The translations under genes were made by a program, and so were the position numbers. Under the pieces are notes generated by a model. It did no database searches and was not told the origin of the DNA. It was given only the letters and a program-made list of their open reading frames with translations. 18,169 nucleotides of DNA from Opitutales bacterium UBA7389 (GTDB lineage Bacteria; Verrucomicrobiota; Verrucomicrobiia; Opitutales; Opitutaceae): NCBI GenBank assembly GCA_002474325.1, contig DKNL01000031.1, positions 1 through 18,169 of the forward strand. The letters are read 5' to 3'. Below are positions 1 to 7,154 of the stretch, piece after piece. The first letter of the stretch is position 1; each line of letters begins with the position of its first letter.

Positions 1-70
1 GATGACGGATGACGATGTCTTTATGTTCTGGTAGCACTGCCAAGTTATAAAGACATCGTCATCCGTCATC
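1..70. repeat. Perfect 24-bp inverted repeat (fold-back) at window edge
   Basis: Bases 1-24 are the exact reverse complement of bases 47-70, with a 22-base loop. The right arm lies inside the sulfatase reading frame (residues reading YKDIVIRH). The left arm is therefore an inverted copy of coding sequence, and it brings an in-frame TGA at 10-12. The left arm starts at base 1, so the repeat may extend upstream. A fold-back of coding DNA at a sequence end is typical of an amplification or assembly chimera. A real small inversion-duplication is the alternative. Confidence 0.9.
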
Positions 71-147
71 GTCGCTTGCTTCAACAATGGATCGACGAAT
101 CTGGTGACGAAAAAGCTCAGTCCTTCGCTATCGCGCCAAACGGTTGA
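25..147 (+). CDS. C-terminal end of a sulfatase (partial)
   Basis: The frame ending at the TGA at 145-147 reads LPSYKDIVIRHRRLLQQW, then IDESGDEKAQ and a short tail. This resembles the C-terminal helix of alkaline-phosphatase-fold sulfatases from Verrucomicrobiota and Planctomycetota, where a phrase like 'xPxYxxvlxxhRxlLxxWxxetgD' is usual. Only about 40 residues are present, so the catalytic Cys/Ser motif and the substrate cannot be seen. The frame is closed upstream by a TGA at 10-12, which lies in the inverted-repeat arm. The true upstream gene is therefore missing or rearranged here. If the call is right, the enzyme would remove sulfate esters from a sulfated polysaccharide. The call rests on pattern recognition of a short tail. 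Confidence 0.45.
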   Translation, partial: VLVALPSYKDIVIRHRRLLQQWIDESGDEKAQSFAIAPNG

Positions 148-216
148 CTTTTTTGTTTGGTTTGCCCGTTTCGGCATCCGAACTTTGAGATCCAATTTCA
201 TCCATATATTCGAAAC

Positions 217-1386
217 TCAAAACTCCTCTAGTAGTCCGCCGGGAGCGAAAAACTCGGGATGCTCTTCGGCGATGCGGGCTCGCAAGTGTGGGCGGTTCTT
301 AACGACGCGTCCCAGTCTTTCGATTTTCTTAGGATCGGAAAGGCCTCCAATTTTGGCGTCGGATGGCATCACTTGACTTTTCCAGTCAGCGAGATCCGAA
401 GGCATAATGCCAGTCAGACCTGCCCCATTGTTGTAAGCAGAAGGGTTGAAGCTTCCGACGACATCCACGTTTAGATTAGGAGTTATGTTGGATTCCCAGC
501 CCCCGGCCCAAAGGCAGGCGTTGATTAGGAAGCGGCGGGCATCTTCGCTAAGCAAGTCCTCCGACGCGCCGTAGGAGGCATAGACCACTCGGGCCTTCTT
601 CGTTTTTCCTGAAGGGGCGGTATAGGTATCGCGATTCCAGCCGGCATTCACAGCTGGCTTTTCGGTGTTGTAGTCGTCGCTCGGATGAAAGGTGTTAAGG
701 ACTTGCAAGTTCAAGAGCGGGGTCGCGCCTGCGGGCGGTTGCGACTTGTAAGCCCCCGAGTAGGCGTGGATCCTCTTGACGCCTTGCAAGATTGGATGGC
801 TAGCAGTGGAGGGATCGGGTGTTATCAGACAGCCCATCACATGATTGGAACCGTAATGGGACTGACCTCGCTCTTTGTGCCACGTATTGCCGAAAATCTG
901 CTCTCCCATTCCTCCGTAGTAGTCATTGCCCTGGTAGTCGAAGTTAAGTTTCTCCCATTTTCCTTTCTGGCCGTTAAAACAATGAGTGGTGGTGCGTATG
1001 CCGACAACGGGCCCTCCGCGTTCGAAGTAGGCAACAAGTGGGTCCACTTGCTCGTCCTTAAGATTCATAAAGCGGGAGTAGAAAAACAAGAGATCCGCAT
1101 TTTCAAGAACTTCGGTTCCCGGCATATCGTGTCCTCCGGGCTCGATGGCCCCGTTCTCGTCCAGCCCAAACAGAACCGTGCATTTGAAACCGTGTCGCTT
1201 AGCCAAGATTTTCGCCAAGGTCGGGCAGGCTTCTTCGGATCGGTATTCGTGATCGTTGGCAATGAAGACGATGTGCTTGCCCTGGCCTATGCCACCGCTG
1301 CCTTCGTAAACGAGAAGTTCCGCCTTGGATAATGTTGAAATTGTCGTGATGACCGCTGCGAGAATAAAGAACTTATGGGTAGTCAT
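217..1386 (-). CDS. Exported ThuA-like domain protein
   Basis: This is a 389-residue protein. Its N-terminal signal peptide (about residues 1-22) is followed by a ThuA-like (trehalose-utilisation, class I glutamine-amidotransferase-like fold) domain at about 37-295. Visible family marks are the first strand with DHEYRSEE (45-52), an ENADLLFFYSRF strand (95-106) and GIRTTTHCF (129-137). The C-terminal 90 residues look like a family-specific tail. ThuA-like proteins have no firmly established reaction. They recur with sugar oxidoreductases and DUF1080 proteins in glycoside-degradation loci, so a role on oxidised sugars is inferred. It is transcribed away from the enolase-type gene across a 118-bp gap, and its 3' end converges on the sulfatase tail. 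A second ThuA-like gene begins at 17824, and the two match at roughly 25 of 45 residues over the first conserved block. The ATG at 1386 is directly followed by a good leader. Confidence 0.85.
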   Translation of the reverse strand: MTTHKFFILAAVITTISTLSKAELLVYEGSGGIGQGKHIVFIANDHEYRSEEACPTLAKILAKRHGFKCTVLFGLDENGAIEPGGHDMPGTEVLENADLLFFYSRFMNLKDEQVDPLVAYFERGGPVVGIRTTTHCFNGQKGKWEKLNFDYQGNDYYGGMGEQIFGNTWHKERGQSHYGSNHVMGCLITPDPSTASHPILQGVKRIHAYSGAYKSQPPAGATPLLNLQVLNTFHPSDDYNTEKPAVNAGWNRDTYTAPSGKTKKARVVYASYGASEDLLSEDARRFLINACLWAGGWESNITPNLNVDVVGSFNPSAYNNGAGLTGIMPSDLADWKSQVMPSDAKIGGLSDPKKIERLGRVVKNRPHLRARIAEEHPEFFAPGGLLEEF

Positions 1387-1448
1387 GTTTAGTAGTCGGG
1401 TTTAGCGGCTTTCCTAAAAAACTCGAGGAAGATTTGCTGACGCTGTAG

Positions 1449-1467
1449 AATCGTTGAGGAAACGATT
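1449..1467. promoter_or_regulatory. Candidate operator: 7-bp inverted repeat with 5-bp spacer
   Basis: AATCGTT and AACGATT face each other around GAGGA in the 118-bp gap between two divergent genes, the ThuA-like gene and the enolase-type pseudogene. The size and placement fit a dimeric repressor or activator site serving both promoters. There is no run of T after it, and it lies upstream of both genes, so a terminator is unlikely. No second copy was noticed elsewhere in the window. A chance palindrome is possible. Confidence 0.3.
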
Positions 1468-1504
1468 GAACTCTAAGTCATATGAATTAGTTTGATTCAC
1501 TACG

Positions 1505-2779
1505 ATGAGTCTCGATCGAAGACGTTTTCTCTCCACCTCGCTGGTGGCTGGCGCCGGTGTTACGGCACTGCCCACCTGTTCAGCATCAGCCAACGCGGAT
1601 TCGGTAAATGATAATTACGCGAAATTGGACGAAGTGATATCCGCACCCGGTTTCAAGCGGGAGCTTTTCAAAGAGCCCGTGATCATCGAATCGGTTGAAC
1701 TTTTAAGAGACGGTCGGTCCTTCATTTGCCGGGTTCGATCCAAGGATGGGGCCGAAGGAATTGCCGAGTCGCACAATACGATGAGTGTCCTTTATCCAAT
1801 TTTTCTAAATCGCGTGCAGAATGTATTTGTGGGGCAGGATGCTAGGCGCTTGGATGAGCTGTTGGATAAGGCCCTTGAGTTCTCCTTCAATTAACGCTTT
1901 GGCGGCGTCGGTATCGGAATTCCCTTGGCCACGATGGAGTTTGCCATCCTCGACATGATGGGCCGCATCGCCGGCAAGCCGGTCGGTGAACTGGTTGGCG
2001 AGATCCACAATACCCATATACCGGTCTATCAGGCGACGGAATGGCGGGATAAATCGGTCGATGAGTCGGTGGCTTTGATAAAAGAAGCGGTGGAAAAAAG
2101 CCAGGCTACTGCGGTGAAGATTAAAGTCGGCGCTCTGATGTTCATGACCAAAGATCTGGATGCCCGGGGTCCCTCGGATCGGACAGAGCAAATCATTCCC
2201 AAAATTAGGGAAGCCTTTGGCGATGATATGACGCTGTATTCAGATGCCAATGGCTACTATCGCGATTCCCAAGAAGCGATTCGAGTGGGTAAGCTGTTGC
2301 AGGAATACAACTACGCCTATTTCGAGGAACCCGTATTCTTCGATTGGCTGGATGGCAACAAGGAGGTTACTGACGCTTTGGATATTCCCATCGCGGGAGG
2401 CGAACAGCAGCACAGCATCTATGGCTTTCGTTGGTTGTTAGCCAATGAGGGGATAGATGTGGTGCAGCCGGATCATTTCTATTTTGGGGGGATCATTCGC
2501 TCGTTAAAAGTAGCTCGAATGGGTCATGCGATGGGCAAGACCTGTATCCCCCATCTGTCAGGAGGGTTAGGATACTTGTACATGCTGCACTTGGTTTCCG
2601 CGATGCCGAATCGGGGTGCTCATATTGAATTTAAAGGCTACGAGCGTATACCAATCGAATGCGCTACTTCTTCGCTTCGCTTGGAGAATGGCAGAATCCA
2701 AGTTCCAACGGGACCCGGACTCGGTATCGAGATCGATCCGGACTATTTGAAGCGCTATCGGTCTGTCAGAGAAGCCTAG
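1505..2779 (+). pseudogene. Tat-exported mandelate racemase/muconate-lactonizing (enolase superfamily) protein, split by in-frame TAA
   Basis: One reading frame of about 424 codons is interrupted only by TAA at 1892-1894 (codon 130). Before it are a twin-arginine leader (RRRFLST, residues 5-11) and the enolase-superfamily N-terminal capping domain. After it comes the barrel: KIK (Lys205 and Lys207), Asp247 in YSDANG, Glu274/Glu275 in FEEP, Glu300 in AGGEQ, Asp323 in QPDH and His350 in CIPHLSGG. These match the acid/base lysines, the three metal ligands and the catalytic His of the mandelate racemase type, so the enzyme would be a sugar-acid dehydratase or epimerase. The frame on both sides of the stop continues the family alignment (SFN-stop-RFGG, where relatives often have N-Y-K-x-x-G). 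A single base change, TAT to TAA, is therefore the simplest cause. If the stop is real, the gene is inactive unless the barrel is made separately from a TTG at 1925 or ATG at 1934. A sequence error would restore a normal gene. Confidence 0.85.
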
Positions 2780-3014
2780 GAAAATGGGTTGGAAGGATCC
2801 GATTCCGTTCGATCATGTGAGACAGTAAGGCAATTTTGTTCTATCTACAGCTAGCCGAAGGGCTCGCTTCTCGAAATTTGTTTGATACAATGAGATCCAG
2901 CGACAGATTAGTTTATGAGCGATATTCAGCCGAAAGGTGAAGATTCAAGTTAGTGCTGCGTGTCTCTACGTAGTAGAATATTGACAAAAATTTATTCAAT
3001 TAACCAATACAAAT
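2780..3014. other. Intergenic stretch, no gene recognised
   Basis: These 235 bases separate the enolase-type pseudogene from the isomerase gene. The only ATG-led frame close to the upstream gene is a 14-codon one (from about 2784). I see no strong hairpin followed by T residues. A TTGACA at 2981-2986 has no -10 box at workable spacing before the ATG at 3015. The promoter for the downstream block probably lies here but cannot be pinned down. Confidence 0.5.
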
Positions 3015-3872
3015 ATGCCATTTAAACTTACAGGATTTGCGGATGAATCGGAACGATCGCTCGATGGGCAGGTCGCTACTTTAAGGGAGGTCGGCTGGAG
3101 TGCCATCGAGCTACGGCTTATCGACGGTAAGAACGTGTGCGATTTCGATGACGCGGAGTGGGCCGAGACTTGGGGGCGTTTGCAAGCTGAAGGGATTAAA
3201 GTAGTCGGTTTTGGCGGGCAGATTGGCAATTGGGCCCGTCCGATCGATTCTGATTTCAGCAAGGATATCGACGAGTTAAAGCGCGTGGCGCCCCGCATGC
3301 GGGAAGCGGGGACGCGGTTTTTACGGATCATGTCTTATCCCAATTCGGAAAATTCGCCATTGGCTCGAGACGCATGGAAGCAGGAGACGATTCGACGTAT
3401 TAAGGAGCTCGCCACTATTGCCGAAGGTGAAGGGGTTATCTTAGGGCACGAGAATTGCAGTGGATACGGAGAATCTGAGGAGGGGTATCTGGAGATTGTA
3501 GAAGCGGTGAATAGCCCGGCTCTGAAACTGATCTTCGATACGGGAAACAATAGCTTGCACGACAATAATCTTCAAGTGACTTGGGACTATTATAAAGCAT
3601 GTCGTGATGAAATCGCCCACGTTCACATCAAGTGTGCCAAGCCAGGACTCGATGGGGGCGACTACGTAGCTTGCTACGCTCACGAGGATCCGATTCAGCG
3701 GAAGATCATCCAAGACCTAGAGGATACTGGATACGACGGGTGGCTATCTATAGAGCCGCATATTATGGCCGCCATACATGCGGGCAAAGACGTCGACGAT
3801 TCGGGAGCGGCCAGAAAAGTTTGGGTAGATTTCGCCAAAGGTCTGGAAACGATGGTTGCGGAGATCGGATAA
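3015..3872 (+). CDS. Sugar phosphate isomerase/epimerase-like TIM-barrel protein
   Basis: This is a 285-residue protein of the xylose-isomerase-like (AP endonuclease 2) TIM-barrel family, about the usual length. Expected metal-site residues are present: Glu146 in HEN (145-147), Asp175 in FDTGN, His202/His204 in HVHIK and Glu247 in SIEPH. There is no signal peptide, so it is probably cytoplasmic. The family isomerises or epimerises free or phosphorylated sugars and also includes keto-sugar enzymes; the substrate cannot be read from sequence. Its stop overlaps by one base (TAATG) the ATG of the broken small frame that leads into the amino-sugar genes, so it probably belongs to that transcription unit. 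An epimerase feeding amino-sugar catabolism, or a 3-keto-sugar enzyme, are both plausible. No clear ribosome-binding site precedes the ATG. Confidence 0.85.
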   Translation: MPFKLTGFADESERSLDGQVATLREVGWSAIELRLIDGKNVCDFDDAEWAETWGRLQAEGIKVVGFGGQIGNWARPIDSDFSKDIDELKRVAPRMREAGTRFLRIMSYPNSENSPLARDAWKQETIRRIKELATIAEGEGVILGHENCSGYGESEEGYLEIVEAVNSPALKLIFDTGNNSLHDNNLQVTWDYYKACRDEIAHVHIKCAKPGLDGGDYVACYAHEDPIQRKIIQDLEDTGYDGWLSIEPHIMAAIHAGKDVDDSGAARKVWVDFAKGLETMVAEIG

Positions 3873-4042
3873 TGGTTTTTCCCGTTGTGCCCAATGTCCA
3901 GAAGTTTGCTTGGTTGCTAAATTTGGTAGCGAACGATCTCTGAGCACCCACAGAAGAACTATCCAAGAATGAGCGCTCGGAAATCGCCCGCTACCTAAAA
4001 AGCCTCGGAACTTGCCCCGAGGATCTTTACTTGATCGTATGA
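3872..4042 (+). pseudogene. Small unknown frame (55 residues) broken by TGA, coupled at both ends
   Basis: An ATG at 3872 overlaps the isomerase stop (TAATG). It opens a frame of 23 residues (MVFPVVPNVQKFAWLLNLVA, then NDL) ending at TGA 3941-3943. The same frame continues directly for 32 more codons as APTEELSKNERSEIARYLKS then LGTCPEDLYLIV. It stops at TGA 4040-4042, which overlaps an in-frame ATG (4039) of the deaminase gene. The second half looks protein-like, with an amphipathic helix. The overlaps at both ends argue for one small gene interrupted by a single nonsense codon (TCA to TGA would suffice) or by a sequence error. I do not recognise the family. A hairpin (4003-4008 with 4017-4022, CCTCGG/CCGAGG) lies in its 3' part. 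The whole frame could also be chance. Confidence 0.35.
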
Positions 4043-4059
4043 TTCGATCGGAACGAAAA

Positions 4060-4791
4060 ATGAATACGGAAATATTTGATTCCAAGGAGGCGATGGGCGT
4101 GGCTGCTGCTCAGGCAGGAGCGGAGAGAGTAAGCGAAGTTTTGAGAGATCGTGGTGAAGCGTCGATTATAGTCGCTACGGGAGCTTCCCAATTCGAAATG
4201 CTATCGAGCTTGTCTCGTTCGGGTTTGCATTGGCCATCGATAATAGGATTTCATTTGGACGAGTATATTGGCATTTCCATTACCCATGACGCATCTTTTC
4301 GAAAGTACTTGTGGCAGCGATTCGTTAGTCAATTGCCGCTTCCGCTGAAGGCTTTCCACTTTCTTGATGGAGAAGGGGATGCTCAGGCGGAGTGCATCAG
4401 AGTTGGACAATTTATCGGCGAAAACAAGATCGACGTGGCTTTTGTAGGGATCGGGGAGAACGGGCATTTGGCTTTTAACGATCCGCCAGCTGATTTCGAA
4501 ACGGAAACTCCTTACATCGTTGTGGATCTAGATGAGGATTGTCGCAAGCAGCAGTTGGGCGAGGGCTGGTTCCCCGACTTTGAATCCGTTCCGCAGAAGG
4601 CGATTTCCATGTCGGTACAGCAGATTATGAAGAGCGATATGATCGTCTGCACGGTCCCGGACCAGCGAAAGGCTGAAGCGGTTAAGAAGGCGGTTTTGGG
4701 TCCGATAACCAAGAATGTTCCTGCCTCGATACTGCAGGGCCATCCGAACTGTCACCTATTCCTGGATAGAGAATCGGCATCGTTGCTGTGA
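4060..4791 (+). CDS. nagB: Glucosamine-6-phosphate deaminase family protein
   Basis: The protein has 243 residues from the ATG at 4060. Family marks are the phosphate-binding VATGASQFEML (38-48), FHLDEYIG (64-71) with the likely catalytic Asp67, and GIGENGHLAFNDPP (130-143) with His136 at the position of the E. coli active-site His. It would convert glucosamine-6-phosphate to fructose-6-phosphate and ammonia in the cytoplasm. E. coli NagB is 266 residues, so this one is slightly short at the C-terminus. The E. coli Asp141 and Glu148 positions read Asn134 and Asp141, a variant common in related deaminase-like proteins. The frame stays open upstream to a TTG at 4012 and an ATG at 4039. The ATG at 4060 is chosen because MNTEIFDSKEAM matches the usual N-terminus, but 4039 would couple it to the broken small frame. 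The stop overlaps the GTG of the deacetylase gene by 4 bases. Confidence 0.88.
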   Translation: MNTEIFDSKEAMGVAAAQAGAERVSEVLRDRGEASIIVATGASQFEMLSSLSRSGLHWPSIIGFHLDEYIGISITHDASFRKYLWQRFVSQLPLPLKAFHFLDGEGDAQAECIRVGQFIGENKIDVAFVGIGENGHLAFNDPPADFETETPYIVVDLDEDCRKQQLGEGWFPDFESVPQKAISMSVQQIMKSDMIVCTVPDQRKAEAVKKAVLGPITKNVPASILQGHPNCHLFLDRESASLL

Positions 4792-5696
4792 AGCCATTCG
4801 ACCTCCAAGTTAACGGCTACGCGGGAGTTGATTTTTGCGCTTCCGAGTTGGAGGGTAAGGAACTCGAGCTTGCTTGCCGAGCTCTAGACGAGGATGGAGT
4901 CGATGGAGTTCTGGCCACGATTATCACAGACTCGATAGATCGAATGGAGGCCAAGCTAGCGAGGCTGGTCAACTTAAGGGAGCAAAGCGCGTTGGCCAGA
5001 AAGATGGTAGCCGGTATTCATATCGAGGGACCGTTCATTAGTCCAATAACTGGATACGTGGGAGCTCATCCAAAGGAAGCAGTCGTTGAAGCTAGCTTGG
5101 ACGGAGCTAAACGGCTTCTTGACGCTGCCGGTGGTTTGACACGATTATTCACACTGGCTCCAGAATGCGATCCTGGAATGGCGACAACGCGATTCCTGTC
5201 GAATGAGGGCGTAACGGTTTCCGCTGGTCATTGCGATCCTGCTTTGGACACGCTCAATGAGGCGATTGAGAATGGCCTGTCCATGGTGACCCATTTTGGA
5301 AATGGCTGTCCAGTAGATATGCCGAGGCATGATAATGTCTTGCAGCGCTTCCTCCATTTTCGCGACCATCTTTGGTTTTGCTTTATTCCCGATGGCGCCC
5401 ACGTGGATTTTGTGGCGCTTGGCAACTACATTGACTTCGTTGGAATAGAGCGGTCCATTGCCGTCACCGATGCGATTTGCGCCTCGCGTCTCGGTTCCGG
5501 GCGCTATGAGTTGTCTGGGATGGAAATTGAAGTCGATGAGGGTGGGTTGGCCCGGAAACCTGGATCCTCGAATTTGGCGGGTTCGACAGCAACGATGCCT
5601 CGAATGAAAAAGCATTTATCTGAAGGATTGGGTTTTTCTGACAGTGAGATCGAACAGCTCATCGACCGAAACCCGCGATCAGCAATAGAAAGGTAG
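4788..5696 (+). CDS. nagA: N-acetylglucosamine-6-phosphate deacetylase (short form)
   Basis: A GTG start overlaps the deaminase stop (GTGA). The protein has 302 residues of the amidohydrolase barrel. Visible residues are DLQVNGYAGVDF (5-16), the metal-binding Glu80 in GIHIEGPF, His148 in SAGHCDP, His169 in THFGNG, His205 in DGAHV and the catalytic Asp228 in VTDA. It would deacetylate GlcNAc-6-phosphate to give the deaminase substrate. Typical NagA is about 380 residues. This one starts directly at the DLQVNG barrel motif, so the N-terminal half of the small beta-sandwich domain is missing. The usual TH-x-F-N-A-M is THFGNG here. Such short forms may be a clade feature; no upstream continuation of the frame shows the missing domain. 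Only 9 bases separate it from the transporter gene. Confidence 0.85.
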   Translation: MKPFDLQVNGYAGVDFCASELEGKELELACRALDEDGVDGVLATIITDSIDRMEAKLARLVNLREQSALARKMVAGIHIEGPFISPITGYVGAHPKEAVVEASLDGAKRLLDAAGGLTRLFTLAPECDPGMATTRFLSNEGVTVSAGHCDPALDTLNEAIENGLSMVTHFGNGCPVDMPRHDNVLQRFLHFRDHLWFCFIPDGAHVDFVALGNYIDFVGIERSIAVTDAICASRLGSGRYELSGMEIEVDEGGLARKPGSSNLAGSTATMPRMKKHLSEGLGFSDSEIEQLIDRNPRSAIER

Positions 5697-5705
5697 TTCC
5701 CTCAA

Positions 5706-6980
5706 ATGAATTCGATACTTAAAAAGATCGGCCCAGCGATCATCGTTACGGCGGTGGTACTAGGGCCGGGATCAATCCTTACCAGTTCTCGAGTGGGAGC
5801 GAGTTTTGGGCTTGTTGGGCTACCGGTAATCGCCATGGCCGCTTTGCTGATGATCGCCATGGTGGCTCTCGCCGCTCGACTCGGAGTAGCTTACGAGGGA
5901 AGCCTTTGTAGCGAATTAGCCAGTCGACTTGGGAGACCCGTGGCGGTGGCTATCGGCCTTACGCTGTTTACGTTGGTAGCCCTGTTTCAGTCATCGAATA
6001 ATTTGGCGTTGATAGGCGGGATGGAACCGCTGATGGGGGAGAGCACGCTAAGCCTGTTTGCCCGTTCGGTAATTCTCGTTGTCGTTAATATTGCTGTCGT
6101 TGCGATCCTATATCTAGCTCAGAATCTCTACAATGTTGTGGAAAAGCTCATGAAGCTTTTGGTGGCGATTATGATTCTGGCATTCCTAGCGAACTTCCTT
6201 GTCGTATTCGCCAGCCCGCGATCGTTTGAGATGTATTCGGTGCAAGGGAGTCTGGATTGGCTACCCTTGCTGGGAATGGTTGGGACAACCTTTTCAGTGG
6301 GTGGGGCTTTCTATCAAGCCTACCTTGTGAAGCAAAAGGGCTGGTGTCTTCAGGATGCTCAGAAAAGCCTAACGGACTCTGTATTGAGTATTTCAATATT
6401 AGGAGGCATTACGGCGATCATCCTTTTGACGGCCTGGCGCACCTTTTACGGAAATCCGGCGGCTCCTGCGCTAGGTTCGGTGAGCGATGTGGCCCGGCAA
6501 TTGGAACCTTTGTTCGGGGCTTGGGCGAAAGTCATATTCTGTGCGGGCATTCTAGCCGGTGGCCTAAGCTCTTTCCTTGTTAATGCCCTGATCGGCGGAA
6601 CTGTGATGTCGGATTCGGTGGGCAAGGGTTCAAGCTTGAGCGATGGTTGGCCTCGCCATTTGACGACTGTGGCGCTGCTGATAGGAATGGCAGTTGCCCT
6701 AGGGTCTCTCATGAGTGAAGGGAGCGTTGTCCATTTGATTACCTTTGCTCAGGCATTAACGGTTTTAGGTATCCCGGTATTAGCGCTCGCCCTCATCTAT
6801 TTGGGGACGCGATCCGATCTGAGTGAACACGCTAAACCGCCTAAGTGGGTGCTCACTCTGACGATCGTTGGGTTCGCCGTTGCCTGTGTGTTAGCATCGA
6901 TTACAGCTAAGACGGTGTACCAAAAAGTGTTTCCGAACGAAGAATCGATTTCCCTAGCAATTAGCCATTCGGGCGTTTGA
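5706..6980 (+). CDS. Nramp-fold membrane transporter, atypical metal site
   Basis: This 424-residue protein has about 11 hydrophobic segments and the layout of Nramp/MntH transporters. TM1 carries GPGSILTSSRVGASFG (20-35), where Mn/Fe Nramps have D-P-G-N. TM6 carries GTTFSVGGAFYQAYLVKQK (193-211), where they have a M-P-H motif. By eye alignment, the Asp and Asn of TM1 become Gly and Ser, and the TM6 Met becomes Ser. The classical transition-metal ligands are therefore gone. It lies 9 bases behind nagA in the same operon. An inferred alternative is import of an amino sugar or other organic cation, since the fold is shared with amine and amino-acid carriers (APC superfamily). A Mg-type or other ion substrate is also possible. 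Annotation as an Mn or Fe transporter would not be justified. The gene is full length and intact. Confidence 0.75.
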   Translation: MNSILKKIGPAIIVTAVVLGPGSILTSSRVGASFGLVGLPVIAMAALLMIAMVALAARLGVAYEGSLCSELASRLGRPVAVAIGLTLFTLVALFQSSNNLALIGGMEPLMGESTLSLFARSVILVVVNIAVVAILYLAQNLYNVVEKLMKLLVAIMILAFLANFLVVFASPRSFEMYSVQGSLDWLPLLGMVGTTFSVGGAFYQAYLVKQKGWCLQDAQKSLTDSVLSISILGGITAIILLTAWRTFYGNPAAPALGSVSDVARQLEPLFGAWAKVIFCAGILAGGLSSFLVNALIGGTVMSDSVGKGSSLSDGWPRHLTTVALLIGMAVALGSLMSEGSVVHLITFAQALTVLGIPVLALALIYLGTRSDLSEHAKPPKWVLTLTIVGFAVACVLASITAKTVYQKVFPNEESISLAISHSGV

Positions 6981-7154
6981 CGAAAGAGCTTCGCGTGGAA
7001 GGGGAAGTCGATAGATTATCGATTACATGAATGCTGAACGAATACAGCATGGTAGGCCTGGTACCGCCAAGCGGGATCAGCCCTACCATTGTGGAATGCG
7101 GAGAGTGAGTTGTTGGATGCAATAGAAAACGCTCTTGGTGGTGCTGCTGGTCAA
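6981..7154. terminator. Hairpin-rich convergent intergenic region, candidate bidirectional terminator
   Basis: This gap lies between two convergent genes. It holds three successive inverted repeats: TCGATA/TATCGA (7008-7013 with 7017-7022), ATGCTG/CAGCAT (7031-7036 with 7045-7050), and ATGGTAGG/CCTACCAT (7049-7056 with 7082-7089). The third encloses CCGC-CAA-GCGG (7064-7074), forming one long imperfect 41-base hairpin. None is followed by a clear T run, so classical intrinsic termination is not shown. The third looks like a dispersed palindromic repeat unit, but no second copy is present in the window. Confidence 0.35.

Noticed and set aside
685..1332. 215-codon plus-strand open frame opposite the ThuA-like gene
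   Set aside because: It is a shadow of the real minus-strand gene. Its translation has no domain or leader character.
2981..3009. TTGACA as -35 box of a sigma-70 promoter for the isomerase gene
   Set aside because: At 17-base spacing the -10 would read CCAATA and lie only 6 bases before the ATG. No acceptable -10 box fits.
3941..3943. TGA read as selenocysteine or recoded codon in the small frame
   Set aside because: TGA ends several intact genes in the window, no recoding structure is evident, and other in-frame stops include TAA.
4012..4059. Longer deaminase starting at TTG 4012
   Set aside because: The extra 16 residues overlap the end of the small frame and a hairpin. The family-like N-terminus begins at ATG 4060.
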